Part shown: positions 53,492 to 62,200 of the stretch, piece by piece
How positions within the stretch are numbered: position 1 is the first letter of the stretch
How the letters are laid out: every line of letters begins with the position of its first letter
Source of the DNA: Microbulbifer sp. GL-2
GTDB taxonomy: Bacteria; Pseudomonadota; Gammaproteobacteria; Pseudomonadales; Cellvibrionaceae
Length of the DNA: 64,000 nucleotides
Reading direction: 5' to 3'
Assembly (NCBI RefSeq): GCF_007183175.1
Contig: NZ_AP019807.1
Coordinates: 1,305,001 to 1,369,000 of the forward strand
Position numbers and translations under genes: made by a program
Notes under the pieces: generated by a model
Database searches by the model: none
Told to the model about the DNA's origin: nothing
Seen by the model: the letters and a program-made list of their open reading frames with translations, nothing else

Positions 53492-53509
53492 TACTCCTTA
53501 GGTACTCAT
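53492..53509. promoter_or_regulatory. Paired NarL-type heptamers upstream of moaA
   Basis: TACTCCT (53492-53498) and TACTCAT (53503-53509) both fit the NarL heptamer TACYYMT. They are 11 bases apart, one helical turn, so two NarL subunits could bind the same face. They lie about 180 bases before the moaA ATG. Confidence 0.45.
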
Positions 53510-53614
53510 AGTGATGCCAACCGTTAAGGGAAATAACATCACAAAATGGAAATTCAGTGGGCAGAATTACTAAAAACCGAAAAATTCCTCTACAGAAATT
53601 GATCGGTTTTTACA

Positions 53615-53640
53615 GGGAAAACCCCGGCCGTAGCCGGGGC
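53615..53640 (-). terminator. Terminator of the porin gene
   Basis: The stem CCCCGGC-CGTA-GCCGGGG is followed on the minus strand by TTTTCCC, about 27 bases past the porin stop. Confidence 0.7.
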
Positions 53641-53665
53641 CTCGCTATGGAGTCATTGCTATCTG

Positions 53666-54889
53666 CTAGAAATTAGCAGTCACCATCAGCCAGAACTTAT
53701 CAGTATCCAGCTTATAGTCATCAGCCTGATAAGAGGCATATTTAACCAGTGCAGAAATATCCTCTGTAAGCTTACGCCCGTAGCTGATATTCCACTCATG
53801 GCCATAATTTGCGGAACCTTCATTCGCATCAAAATTGTGATAGGCCATATTCAAGTTACCACCAGCAATTTTCATAGCACCGCTGATATACATATCCTCA
53901 ACGCCATCACCGGGGGTTGCCAGGAATTGGTCGGTGTAACCCTGGAATTTATGCAGGGTAGCCAGAGGCGTTTTAAAGCCGACACCGTTATCTGAACCCA
54001 GCACTTCATAACCAAGCTTCGCGGCCACCGGGCCCAAGTCGGTACCCACTTCTGCCAGGTAGTAGTCCGCACTGTAGTCGAAGGGGTTATCCCCAATATC
54101 GTTCTGACGTGCGTAACTCAGATTGGCTTTTACAGGGCCGAAATTCCCTTTGTAATCCACCCCATAGGTGCGGCTGGCATTAGCCACTAAGTTTTCCAAG
54201 TCGAGGTTATAAGCAAAACCGCTGACTTTATGTCCCTCGGCAACCGGATAGCTTGCGTGTAGCAGCTGGATATTGCCTTCGAATTCGGCATTGGAGCTAT
54301 CTTCACCAAAAATCCGGTTTACGTTGTACACGTAGCTGTAGTCCAGCTGCAGGCTATCGGCACTGCCGTACTGGTAGCGTATACCGTCATAAGTTTGCTC
54401 GTTCTGTCTCCAGCCAACGCCACCGACAAAGCGCTGGCCATCCAGATTGATACGCTGACGCCCAGCGGTAACTACGGAATTCACTCCGTTATAGCGGATA
54501 TAGGCTTGGTTAATTTCGGTACCATCCGGGTCGGCAACTACCGGGTAATTGCCTTTTCCATTGACGGTAGAGTTGTAATTATCGTTACCTACGGAAGTGA
54601 CATCATCCATTTCAAGAAAACCGGTAAAGCCATTGTAGCTCCCACTGCGCCAGTTAAGGCGGGTTCTCAAAGTGGACGCGGTCGCGTCTCCATTTATGCC
54701 GTCCTGGTCATAATCTTCCTGGTCGACGATCTCCACGCGATAACGCAGATTCAATCCGACCTCACCGGATTTAAGCGCGTCGACAAGAGTGGCATTTTCA
54801 CCATCCTGTGCAGCGGCCTGCAATGCGACAGTGCTGCAGGCACCCAACAGTAAAGCACCGAAAATTTTGGGAAATCTGGAAATGGTCAT
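53666..54889 (-). CDS. Outer-membrane porin of the nitrate locus (alginate-export-like)
   Basis: This 407-residue beta-barrel candidate starts at the ATG at 54889 (MTISRFPKIFGALLLGA) behind AAAGGA; the frame is open 18 codons further. The signal peptide ends near LQAAAQD. The body has alternating beta strands with RYRVEIVDQ, AGRQRINLDGQRFVGGVGWRQNEQTYDGIRY-type sequence and a final aromatic (TANF). The pattern recalls alginate-export/OprE-like barrels often found next to NarK genes in marine bacteria. I infer passage of nitrate/nitrite; it is unproven. It is flanked by Moco and NarK genes on the same strand. Confidence 0.8.
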   Translation of the reverse strand: MTISRFPKIFGALLLGACSTVALQAAAQDGENATLVDALKSGEVGLNLRYRVEIVDQEDYDQDGINGDATASTLRTRLNWRSGSYNGFTGFLEMDDVTSVGNDNYNSTVNGKGNYPVVADPDGTEINQAYIRYNGVNSVVTAGRQRINLDGQRFVGGVGWRQNEQTYDGIRYQYGSADSLQLDYSYVYNVNRIFGEDSSNAEFEGNIQLLHASYPVAEGHKVSGFAYNLDLENLVANASRTYGVDYKGNFGPVKANLSYARQNDIGDNPFDYSADYYLAEVGTDLGPVAAKLGYEVLGSDNGVGFKTPLATLHKFQGYTDQFLATPGDGVEDMYISGAMKIAGGNLNMAYHNFDANEGSANYGHEWNISYGRKLTEDISALVKYASYQADDYKLDTDKFWLMVTANF

Positions 54890-55031
54890 TACGCTTTTCC
54901 TTTGCAACAACGGAGTGAACAGTGACAAATTACAACTTTTCATGTGTGGTTGAAACCACAGTTTTTTTCGGCAGAAATAATACTTACCCCCTATCCTTTA
55001 CGCACACGTAATTACAAGTTGGTAGTGGGTA

Positions 55032-56357
55032 CTACCTATCCGGCAAGGCCGCGGAACTGCCGGCTTCATCATGCAAAAAATTATTTTGCTGGGCAAAAGC
55101 CAAACGCTGCTGATAACCCTCTCTCTGGATAGCCAAATACATTACCAACATACAAATCGCGAGTACGCCGTAGAGCAACATAAACGCAGCGCTGTGAATA
55201 CCCACCAAATCCTGCGCGATACCAAACAGGACCGGCAAGGTAAATCCGCCCAGTGCACCAATCGTGGCCACTGTGCCACCGACACTGCCCATGTGCGCCG
55301 GAAAATTATCGTGTAGTGCCTTGTATACCGAAGCGCGCCCAAATCCTTGCGCTATACCAATTACCAACAGCAGCAGGGTAAACAGTTCAATGCCCACCTC
55401 GATATTTAAATGCACATCCCGTTCCACCCCGTGAATCGTCATACTGGTCGGGGGGTAACTAAGGAAAAAAAGGCATACCAGGCAAGTCCAGAAAACACTC
55501 CAATTCACCGTGCGCGCACCGTAGCGATCTGCAAACCAACCACCCAGCGCACGCATCGAACTGGACAGGGCTACAAACAGCAGAGTCAGTGCCATCGCCG
55601 CCGGTGTACTGACTTCGTAGACCGACAGATAGTAATTGGGCAACCACAGTAAAAGCGCGAGAAAGCTGCCGAAAACAAAATAATAATAGAGCCCGTAACG
55701 CCATACCTTGATCTGCATCAGTGGTCGTAGATGGCTATGAATATTTGCTTTGTCACGACTGCGCATATAGCGGGTCTCTTCCGGAGCAAAAAATTCGAAT
55801 AACAGCATCATCAGCAGAATGCCCAGTCCATAAACTGGCCCAATCCACTCGCGTCCGAGCCAGTTCTGGATCGCTGGGGCCAGGGCCAAAGTGATAGCTG
55901 CTCCGGCATTACCTGCACCAAAAATGCCCATAGCAGTGCCCTGCTGCCTCCTTTCGAACCACGGATTGATATAGCGAATCCCCAATACAAAGGACACACC
56001 GGAAACACCCAACCACAAACCTGCAAGAAGATGCGCTCCAAAACTTTCGATATAGGGCAGCAGTAAAAGGACCGGCAGCAGCAATAGCATTTGCAAGAGG
56101 ATGAGTTTTTTCGCAGAAAAATATTCCACCAGTAATCCGGCGGGAAAGCGCAGCAGTGCTCCGCTCAGGATCGGCGCCGCCAGCAATATGCCGTATTCAG
56201 TGGCTGACAAGTCAAGCTGCCCTCGAATCTCTACGCCAAGCACCGCGTAGAGCGTCCATACGGAAAAGTTGGCTGCGAACATAGCCGAGGCAAATATCAG
56301 CGCGCGCCCGGCGAGTTGCTGTGTATATTGCACGGCAGATTCTCCCAGTTTTTTCAT
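55032..56357 (-). CDS. MFS transporter, NarK-like (type 1)
   Basis: This 441-residue protein has twelve predicted membrane segments and the MFS/NNP layout. FAANFSVWTLYAVLGVEIR is at the start, MGIFGAGNAGAAITLALAP corresponds to the nitrate signature, and ALGGWFADRYGARTVN is the MFS loop. It is more diverged than the other two NarK proteins in the window, so nitrate is likely but another anion is possible. It lies 142 bases upstream of the porin gene on the same strand and diverges from the third transporter gene. The ribosome binding site at 56357 is weak. Confidence 0.83.
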   Translation of the reverse strand: MKKLGESAVQYTQQLAGRALIFASAMFAANFSVWTLYAVLGVEIRGQLDLSATEYGILLAAPILSGALLRFPAGLLVEYFSAKKLILLQMLLLLPVLLLLPYIESFGAHLLAGLWLGVSGVSFVLGIRYINPWFERRQQGTAMGIFGAGNAGAAITLALAPAIQNWLGREWIGPVYGLGILLMMLLFEFFAPEETRYMRSRDKANIHSHLRPLMQIKVWRYGLYYYFVFGSFLALLLWLPNYYLSVYEVSTPAAMALTLLFVALSSSMRALGGWFADRYGARTVNWSVFWTCLVCLFFLSYPPTSMTIHGVERDVHLNIEVGIELFTLLLLVIGIAQGFGRASVYKALHDNFPAHMGSVGGTVATIGALGGFTLPVLFGIAQDLVGIHSAAFMLLYGVLAICMLVMYLAIQREGYQQRLAFAQQNNFLHDEAGSSAALPDR

Positions 56358-56753
56358 CTTTTCGGCAAATAAATTTGGTCATCACACCGATAGTCCGAAC
56401 ACTAGCTACCCACTTGGATAACAGGGACTAAGAAAGCACAGTAGCTTTTGCTTGAACGGTGGAAGCCTCTTGCTTGCAAGATGCACAAAATTCCCAGTGC
56501 CGACAATTACTCCCAAAAACCTTTTGGTGACAAGACAATTTTTCACCCCTACTCACCAAGGGGTAGTTGCCGCGATACTCACAGTACTGGCCCGCCTACA
56601 GCGCTAACCCAAAGGGATTACTCCACACCATTCGGATATCACTACCTCCCCTGGCTACCCCCTTTGCGCGCTTTTCCTGTGACGCTGCTCAAATACTATC
56701 GACCATATCCCTATCCACCTGTAAAAATTTCTGAGAAGCCGGAGAAAATAGTC
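56358..56753. other. Long leader / divergent promoter region of the NarK genes
   Basis: 396 bases lie between two divergent transporter genes. The plus-strand frame is open from 56448 into the transporter, but it lacks a ribosome binding site and looks non-coding. A small dyad ACCCCT..AGGGGT and one NarL-type heptamer (AGGGGTA) occur near 56550. No clear FNR site or attenuator was found. Confidence 0.4.
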
Positions 56754-58229
56754 ATGAGTCAATCCAGCGGCCTCAATTTATTTAATTGGGGCGATCCCAA
56801 AATAAAGACGCTGCACGTTACTTGGTTTGCGTTTTTCCTGACTTTCGTGGTGTGGTTCTCCCACGCTCCGCTGATGGTCTTTATCAAGGAAGCGTTCGAC
56901 CTCACCAGCCAGCAAGTAAAAGCCCTGTTAATCCTCAACGTGGCACTCACCATCCCCGCCCGTATCATTATCGGTATGCTGGTGGATAAATTGGGGCCGC
57001 GCCTGGTGTACAGCGGGCTGCTGATGACCTCATCTTTAATCTGTTTGGGCTTTGCCACCGCAGACAGTTATGAATCCCTGGCCCTGTTCCGCTTCCTGCT
57101 GGGATTTGTGGGTGCCGGCTTTGTAATTGGTATCCGCATGGTGGGTGAATGGTTCCCAGCCAAGCAGGTAGGCCTGGCGGAAGGTATTTACGGCGGCTGG
57201 GGGAATTTCGGTTCTGCTGCCGGTGCCATGACCCTGCCCACCCTCGCCCTGCTGTTCGGCGGTGAAGACGGCTGGCGCTATGCCTTGGGCCTCACCGGCA
57301 TCATCGCCGGCCTGTACGGCATCATCTACTACCGCGTAGCCCGCAACACCCCTAAAGGCTCCACTTACTTCAAACCGAAGAAGAGCGGCGGCCTGGAAGT
57401 GACCAGCAAGCGGGATTTCTATTTCTACCTGCTGATGAATGTGCCCATGTACCTGGCACTGGCAGCGCTGGCTTACAAACTGTCTCCCAGCGGCGTAGCC
57501 CTGCTGAGCCAGAATGCCACCTACGTGATGTGGGGACTGCTGGTAGCACTGTTCGCCTTCCAGACCCGTATGATCTGGAATGTAAACAAAGACCACCTGC
57601 GCGAGGGTGTACCGGAACTGGAGAAATACAACTTCAAGCAGGTAGCCATCCTCGACCTAGCCTACTTCGTCACCTTCGGCTCAGAGCTGGCCGTGGTTTC
57701 TATGCTGCCCCTGTTCTTCCTGGAAACCTTTGAAGGACTGAGCCCGGTGAAGGCCGGCCTGCTCGCCTCTGGCTTCGCCTTTATGAACCTGGTGGCCCGC
57801 CCAACTGGTGGATACTTCTCTGACAAACTGGGACGCCGCCGCAGCCTGATGTTCCTGATCGGCGGCCTGGCCGTGGGTTACTTTGTTCTGAGCCAGATCA
57901 ATGGCGGCTGGTGGATTCCCGCAGCGGTAGTTGCCACCATGTGCTGCTCTTTCTTTGTGCAGGCCGGTGAAGGTGCTGTGTTCGCCATCGTGCCCCTGGT
58001 AAAACGCCGCATGACCGGGCAGATTGCCGGTATGGCCGGAGCCTACGGCAACGTAGGTGCAGTAACCTTCCTCACCGCCCTGTCTTATGTCAGCTACAGC
58101 CAGTTCTTCCTGATTATCTGCGGCGCCGCAGCGGTGATCTTCTTCGCCTGCTTGTTCCTGGAAGAGCCCAAAGGCAATATTGCCGAAGTGCTGCCAGATG
58201 GTACCGTGCAGTTAATCAGCGTGGAGTGA
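56754..58229 (+). CDS. NarK/NasA-type nitrate transporter
   Basis: This 491-residue MFS nitrate transporter has twelve segments. The start at ATG 56754 (MSQSSGLNLFNWGDPKIKTLH) follows GGAG and gives the family N-terminus. The nitrate signatures are intact: LAEGIYGGWGNFGSAAGAM in the first half and QIAGMAGAYGNVGAVTF in the second. This type is usually linked to assimilatory nitrate reduction. A terminator hairpin and then the PP2C-kinase gene follow, an order known from marine nitrate-assimilation clusters. Confidence 0.92.
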   Translation: MSQSSGLNLFNWGDPKIKTLHVTWFAFFLTFVVWFSHAPLMVFIKEAFDLTSQQVKALLILNVALTIPARIIIGMLVDKLGPRLVYSGLLMTSSLICLGFATADSYESLALFRFLLGFVGAGFVIGIRMVGEWFPAKQVGLAEGIYGGWGNFGSAAGAMTLPTLALLFGGEDGWRYALGLTGIIAGLYGIIYYRVARNTPKGSTYFKPKKSGGLEVTSKRDFYFYLLMNVPMYLALAALAYKLSPSGVALLSQNATYVMWGLLVALFAFQTRMIWNVNKDHLREGVPELEKYNFKQVAILDLAYFVTFGSELAVVSMLPLFFLETFEGLSPVKAGLLASGFAFMNLVARPTGGYFSDKLGRRRSLMFLIGGLAVGYFVLSQINGGWWIPAAVVATMCCSFFVQAGEGAVFAIVPLVKRRMTGQIAGMAGAYGNVGAVTFLTALSYVSYSQFFLIICGAAAVIFFACLFLEEPKGNIAEVLPDGTVQLISVE

Positions 58230-58261
58230 TCGGATAGCACTGACCAAGTAACACCCGTAAT

Positions 58262-58284
58262 AGAGGGCCACTGGCCCTCTTTTT
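58262..58284 (+). terminator. Terminator between the nitrate transporter and PP2C-kinase genes
   Basis: The stem AGAGGGCC-ACT-GGCCCTCT is followed by TTTTTC, 33 bases past the transporter stop. It would strongly reduce read-through into the kinase gene. Confidence 0.85.
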
Positions 58285-58325
58285 CGCTGTTTGCCAGAGG
58301 GGACGATAGAAGAGAGGAGAGCGCT

Positions 58326-60098
58326 GTGAGCGAAACCCATTCCGGGCTCCAAGCAGAAGATACTGCCAACCTTGAAGCCCAAGCACCACAATTGAGCCAC
58401 GGCCTCTGCACCCGTGCCGGTATCAAACCGCAGAACGAAGACGCCGCACTCTATCACTGGCCAGACAGCCCACATTTGCAGGAATACCTGGGTGCAGTCG
58501 CCGCGCTGGCAGACGGCGTCAGCTCCGCCGAAGCCGGTGCCCAGGCCAGCCACACCGCCACCGAACAATTTGTGCGGGACTACTACAAAGTGCCGGATAC
58601 CTGGTCTGTGGCCCACGCCGGACAAAAAATCCTCGCCTCCATTAACAGCAAGCTATACCGCAAGAGCCACGACTTCCCGCAACAGGAAAAGGGCTTCCTG
58701 TGTACCTTCTCTGCCCTGGTATTTAAATCCCGCACCGCTCACTACTTTCATATCGGTGATAGCCGCATCTATCACCTGCGCGGCGATACCCTCAAATGCC
58801 TCACCCGTGATCACAGTATTACCCTGGCACACCACCAGCAGATGCTGTCCCGCGCGCTGGGAATGGATACCGGCCTGCAAGTGGATTACGGCCAGCTCAG
58901 CCTGGCTAAGGACGATGTACTGCTAATTACCAGCGACGGCGTGCACGACTTTATTGAACAGGATTTACTGCGGGAGCTGTTGGCAAATACTCAAATAAGC
59001 GAACAGGAAACAGCGGAAACCCTGGTGCGCCTCGCCGAGGAAAGCGGCAGTGACGATAACCTCTCCGCATTAGTGGTAAAGGTAAAAGCATTGCCACAAA
59101 CCACCCTGGACGACTACAGCCGCCAGCTTACCCGCCTGCCCTTCCCGCCAGAGTTGGAACCGGGCATGGTATTGGATGGTTACCAGGTAGAGCGGGAGCT
59201 GTTCTCCTCCCAGCGCAGCCAACTGTACCTGGTGCGCGACAGTGCCACCGGGGAAATCCTGGTAATGAAAACCCCCTCGGTAAATTACGAGGACGATATC
59301 CACTATATCGACCGCTTTATTCAGGAAGAGTGGATAGGCCTGCGTATTCGCAGCCCCCAAGTAGTGCGCCTGCACCGGCAGACCCGCCCACGCACCGCGC
59401 TCTATTACCTGATGGAATATGTGCAAGGCAGCACCCTGGAGCAGTGGATCACCAACAACCGCTTTCCCAAACCGGCGGAAGCGTTTCGTATCCTTAAGGA
59501 GATTGCCACCGGACTACAGGCCTTCCACGATCAGGAAACCATTCACCAGGATTTGCGCCCAGCCAATATCATGATCGACGGCGACGGGCGGGTAAAAATT
59601 ATCGATTTCGGCTCAGTTTATGTCGCCGGCAGTGCCGAGATTTTTCGCCCCCTGGAGCACCCGGAAGCGCTGGGCACCGCCAGCTACTCCGACCCCCACT
59701 ATATCCTCGGGCATAACAGCGGTATTCGCGGCGATGTCTACGCCCTCGCCACCATTGCCTATGAGATGTTTACCGGCGAACTGCCCTACGGCGAAGAAAT
59801 CGAGAACTGCCGCTCCCACGCCGACTTCGAACGCCTGCGCTACCGCACCGCCAGCCAGTTTAATCCCGTAGTCCCCATCTGGTTCGACCGCGCCCTGGAG
59901 CGCGGATGCAGTATCGACCTGGAACAGCGCTATTCCACGCTTACAGAGTTTATGCGCGACCTGGCCAATCCGAACCCGGACTACTTGAGGGAAGATCCTA
60001 CTGAGAAAGGGGATGCTTCCCTTTTTTGGAAGATTCTTTGTGGGATTTGGGTTGCTACTTTGTTGGCGGTGGCGGCGTTGTTTTCGTCTAGTGGTTGA
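58326..60098 (+). CDS. Bifunctional PP2C phosphatase / Ser-Thr protein kinase, membrane-anchored
   Basis: This 590-residue fusion begins with a PP2C domain (about 25-255): N37-E38-D39, LADGVS at 62-67, HIGDSRIYHLRGD at 142-154, SDGVHDF and GSDDNL at 241-246, which are the metal-binding residues. A protein kinase domain (about 285-555) follows: K315 in VMKTPS, catalytic loop H407-Q-D409-L-R-P-A-N414 (HQD in place of HRD) and D427-F-G. A membrane helix at about 568-586 ends the protein. GTG 58326 follows GAGGAG. Such fusions accompany nitrate transporters and reductases in marine Proteobacteria, but their targets are unknown. It is the last gene before the AT-rich region. Confidence 0.9.
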   Translation: MSETHSGLQAEDTANLEAQAPQLSHGLCTRAGIKPQNEDAALYHWPDSPHLQEYLGAVAALADGVSSAEAGAQASHTATEQFVRDYYKVPDTWSVAHAGQKILASINSKLYRKSHDFPQQEKGFLCTFSALVFKSRTAHYFHIGDSRIYHLRGDTLKCLTRDHSITLAHHQQMLSRALGMDTGLQVDYGQLSLAKDDVLLITSDGVHDFIEQDLLRELLANTQISEQETAETLVRLAEESGSDDNLSALVVKVKALPQTTLDDYSRQLTRLPFPPELEPGMVLDGYQVERELFSSQRSQLYLVRDSATGEILVMKTPSVNYEDDIHYIDRFIQEEWIGLRIRSPQVVRLHRQTRPRTALYYLMEYVQGSTLEQWITNNRFPKPAEAFRILKEIATGLQAFHDQETIHQDLRPANIMIDGDGRVKIIDFGSVYVAGSAEIFRPLEHPEALGTASYSDPHYILGHNSGIRGDVYALATIAYEMFTGELPYGEEIENCRSHADFERLRYRTASQFNPVVPIWFDRALERGCSIDLEQRYSTLTEFMRDLANPNPDYLREDPTEKGDASLFWKILCGIWVATLLAVAALFSSSG

Positions 60099-60519
60099 GA
60101 CCTGAGATACCAGGTACGATAGACCCACTTAAGAATATGCAGACTCAGAATATCTATAAAGGGCTCTGGTTTAGCAGATAGTTTTGGGCGTATATCATCC
60201 ATCACACTTTCTCTGTTTCGCTTTGATATACACCGCTGCACTTAACGATTACATATTTTGTCATTGGTGCAGATCAAGAGTAGCTTCGTAAATTTACGAT
60301 AACGGATGCGCTTACTTATTAATTCTTAATAGTTTAAGTCTTTAAAAAAAATAACAAGATATAGTACAGTCGCAATATATCCACTAAGATAATTTTAGCC
60401 GATGCTGGCCAACCTGATGAATGATATGTCTTTTTCTGGTTAAGCTGGCTTTCCATTCTTGAAATATATTGACAAGTGATATGATGCAGCTTCTTTTGAA
60501 TACGCTGTTATAGATCATT
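60099..60519. other. AT-rich junction region without a gene
   Basis: 421 bases follow the PP2C-kinase gene, where composition drops sharply in G+C. There is no supported coding frame. The last ~90 bases (60428-60515) resemble the DNA upstream of the lipoprotein gene at 63105, including an 11-base identical word TGATATGATGC. A TATGAT in that word could be a -10. Confidence 0.45.
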
Positions 60520-61101
60520 ATGAGTACCGAAGAAATATTTAAAATAGCTGCAGCAATTATCGCTTCATTCGGCGGCAGTGCATTATTACTTGGCGCTTTC
60601 TCTCACTGGTTAGGAAGCTTATGGGCTAAGCGAATGCTGCAAGATGAAAGAGCAAAGCATGAAGAAAGCCTTCAAAAATTAAAAGCTAAGAATGAGGCTA
60701 TCCTAGAAGACTTGAAAGCTCAAATAGACACTCTGAAACAAAAAGAGTTGAATCGCCACTTTGATAAACTAGCAATCTATAAAGATGTAATTCATATTAT
60801 TTCAGAAATTCTACGAGAGTTAGAAGCTATTGCTACATCAAAGCAAGAATCTATCAGTTCAGAAATTGAGCATTCGTTCGCATTAAATCGAAATAAAGCT
60901 TACGGTTACATATCGCTAGTTTCATGCCAAGATGTTTTGGACAGATACAATGAAATGATTGACTTCTTTATACCATTGCTTTACGAAGGTGAGCATGCAA
61001 CATGGGCTGAATTAAGAGAAAAGGCTGACTCAATGCTAAATGCTATGCGTGTTGACCTTGAAATAAATGAAGGCGAAGTTATGTACAGAGGTACAAGATG
61101 A
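60520..61101 (+). CDS. Membrane-anchored coiled-coil protein of unknown function
   Basis: This 193-residue protein has one N-terminal membrane helix (about 9-31: AAAIIASFGGSALLLGAF) followed by a charged coiled coil (about 40-80: QDERAKHEESLQKLKAKNEAILEDLKAQ) and a helical cytoplasmic domain. I do not recognise the family; similar layouts occur in accessory DNA of many bacteria. Codon use is AT-rich, unlike the genes before 60.1 kb. GTTATAG lies 7 bases before the ATG and TTATAAC directly after the stop, which recalls an integron cassette but is not conclusive. Confidence 0.75.
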   Translation: MSTEEIFKIAAAIIASFGGSALLLGAFSHWLGSLWAKRMLQDERAKHEESLQKLKAKNEAILEDLKAQIDTLKQKELNRHFDKLAIYKDVIHIISEILRELEAIATSKQESISSEIEHSFALNRNKAYGYISLVSCQDVLDRYNEMIDFFIPLLYEGEHATWAELREKADSMLNAMRVDLEINEGEVMYRGTR

Positions 61102-61183
61102 TTTATAACAAGTACTCGGACCCAATTTACGCTGCGCTTAAACTTGCTCGGTGTTCCGGACATTAAGTGTCTAGAGTATTAAT

Positions 61184-61504
61184 ATGATTTCGAAACCTGA
61201 TCTAATAAAGATGTTATGGGGTATCGCAGTCCACAATAACTTCTAGATTGACTTAAATATCAAAATTATTGACGACGATGGAGAAATTATTGCAAAATCA
61301 GAGCAGGATTTTGCACGTAAAATTTGAATTAATTTCCTGCAAGTTAAATCCGAGTTAAATAAAATTGGTGTGAATAGTAGTATTGATATTCCAGCTACTG
61401 TTTTATCTAGAAAGATTCCAAAAATTTTAAAGGGAACAAAGGCGGCCGAATATCTAGATATTTGTATTGAGCAAACAAAGTTGTTTAGCAATGAAAATAA
61501 TTAA
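61184..61504 (+). pseudogene. 106-codon gene inactivated by two in-frame stops
   Basis: From the ATG at 61184 one frame continues to a TAA at 61502-61504, interrupted only by TAG at 61244-61246 and TGA at 61325-61327. The conceptual product is polar and plausible: LIKMLWGIAVHNNF, stop, IDLNIKIIDDDGEIIAKSEQDFARKI, stop, INFLQVKSELNKIGVNS, then SRKIPKILKGTKAAEYLDI. Both stops can arise by single base changes. The function is unrecognised. Confidence 0.55.
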
Positions 61505-61601
61505 CAATTTTATCAACGAACGTCACTGCATGGTTGGATAGCCTATGGGGTGGTCTTGCCAGTATACTGCCCGTTATAAGACAATATGTGAATGAGAAAA
61601 T

Positions 61602-62087
61602 ATGATGAAAATAGCGGCTTCTATATTAATTATATTATTTTTAGGGAGTTGCTACCTCGTTTGGCTAGATGATCAAAATTGGAGAGACATAATACCTATA
61701 GAATTCGATCTAGGTAGCACGCTCCACAGTAACAGTGATTTACAAGGTATAAGAGAAGCTTGTGGTGTTCATATATATGAGCTTGAAGAAACAACTTTAG
61801 ATAAAATCAAAGCGGAGGGTCTTGAATTTCTCAATACAGCCAAACAGGCACGAGGGCATAGCAGATTTTATTATAGCTATGGGGAATGGATGCATAGTCC
61901 AAGAAAGGATTGGACAAGACCTGAAAACTGGGTCTATGAACTAATGTGCGCAAAGATGCCTACAAAGCTACAAGGGATCATTATTGATAGTGCAACAGCA
62001 CCAGGCTCTTTCTACTCCCACGGGCAAGAGAAAGTTCTTATGATAATACCTGATCACAAAATCTTAGTTTTAACGCACAATGGTTAA
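61602..62087 (+). CDS. Small exported or membrane-anchored protein, unknown function
   Basis: This 161-residue protein has an N-terminal hydrophobic segment (about 3-22: IAASILIILFLGSCYLVW). The GSC at 15-17 could be a lipobox, but the hydrophobic stretch continues, so an anchor is equally possible. The body is rich in aromatic residues (RFYYSYGEWMHSP and RPENWVYELM). ATG codons at 61602 and 61605 are both possible. I do not recognise the family. It is AT-rich like its neighbours. Confidence 0.7.
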   Translation: MMKIAASILIILFLGSCYLVWLDDQNWRDIIPIEFDLGSTLHSNSDLQGIREACGVHIYELEETTLDKIKAEGLEFLNTAKQARGHSRFYYSYGEWMHSPRKDWTRPENWVYELMCAKMPTKLQGIIIDSATAPGSFYSHGQEKVLMIIPDHKILVLTHNG

Positions 62088-62200
62088 ACTATAATCATAA
62101 AAAAATGGGCAAGCGGACAAATCACTCCGTTTTCGGCTTCGTAATTTGCCGCTCTTTCAAACCTCTCGTAATCGCGAAACATTTTTTCACCGATCTTCAT
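62084..62200 (-). CDS. Possible small ORF overlapping the csrA end
   Basis: A 38-codon frame starts at an ATG inside the last codons of csrA (or at a second ATG six codons later) and encodes MFRDYERFERAANYEAENG-type sequence ending in a hydrophobic stretch. The overlap would couple it to csrA. There is no family match and only a modest ribosome binding site, so it may be spurious. Confidence 0.25.
   Translation of the reverse strand: MKIGEKMFRDYERFERAANYEAENGVICPLAHFFMIIV

Larger units (their letters stand above)
53310..53665. other. Intergenic region moaA / porin
   Basis: 356 bases have no gene. They hold the Moco leader, the NarL-type heptamers and the porin terminator listed separately. 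A convincing sigma-70 promoter for moaA is not obvious. Confidence 0.5.

Noticed and set aside
56448..56753. 102-codon in-frame extension before the third nitrate transporter
   Set aside because: There is no ribosome binding site and the composition is not transporter-like. The family N-terminus begins at 56754.
61505..61601. Second attC-like site ending in CGTTATAAG before the gene at 61602
   Set aside because: Apart from the terminal TAAC/GTTA words, the two halves are not complementary.
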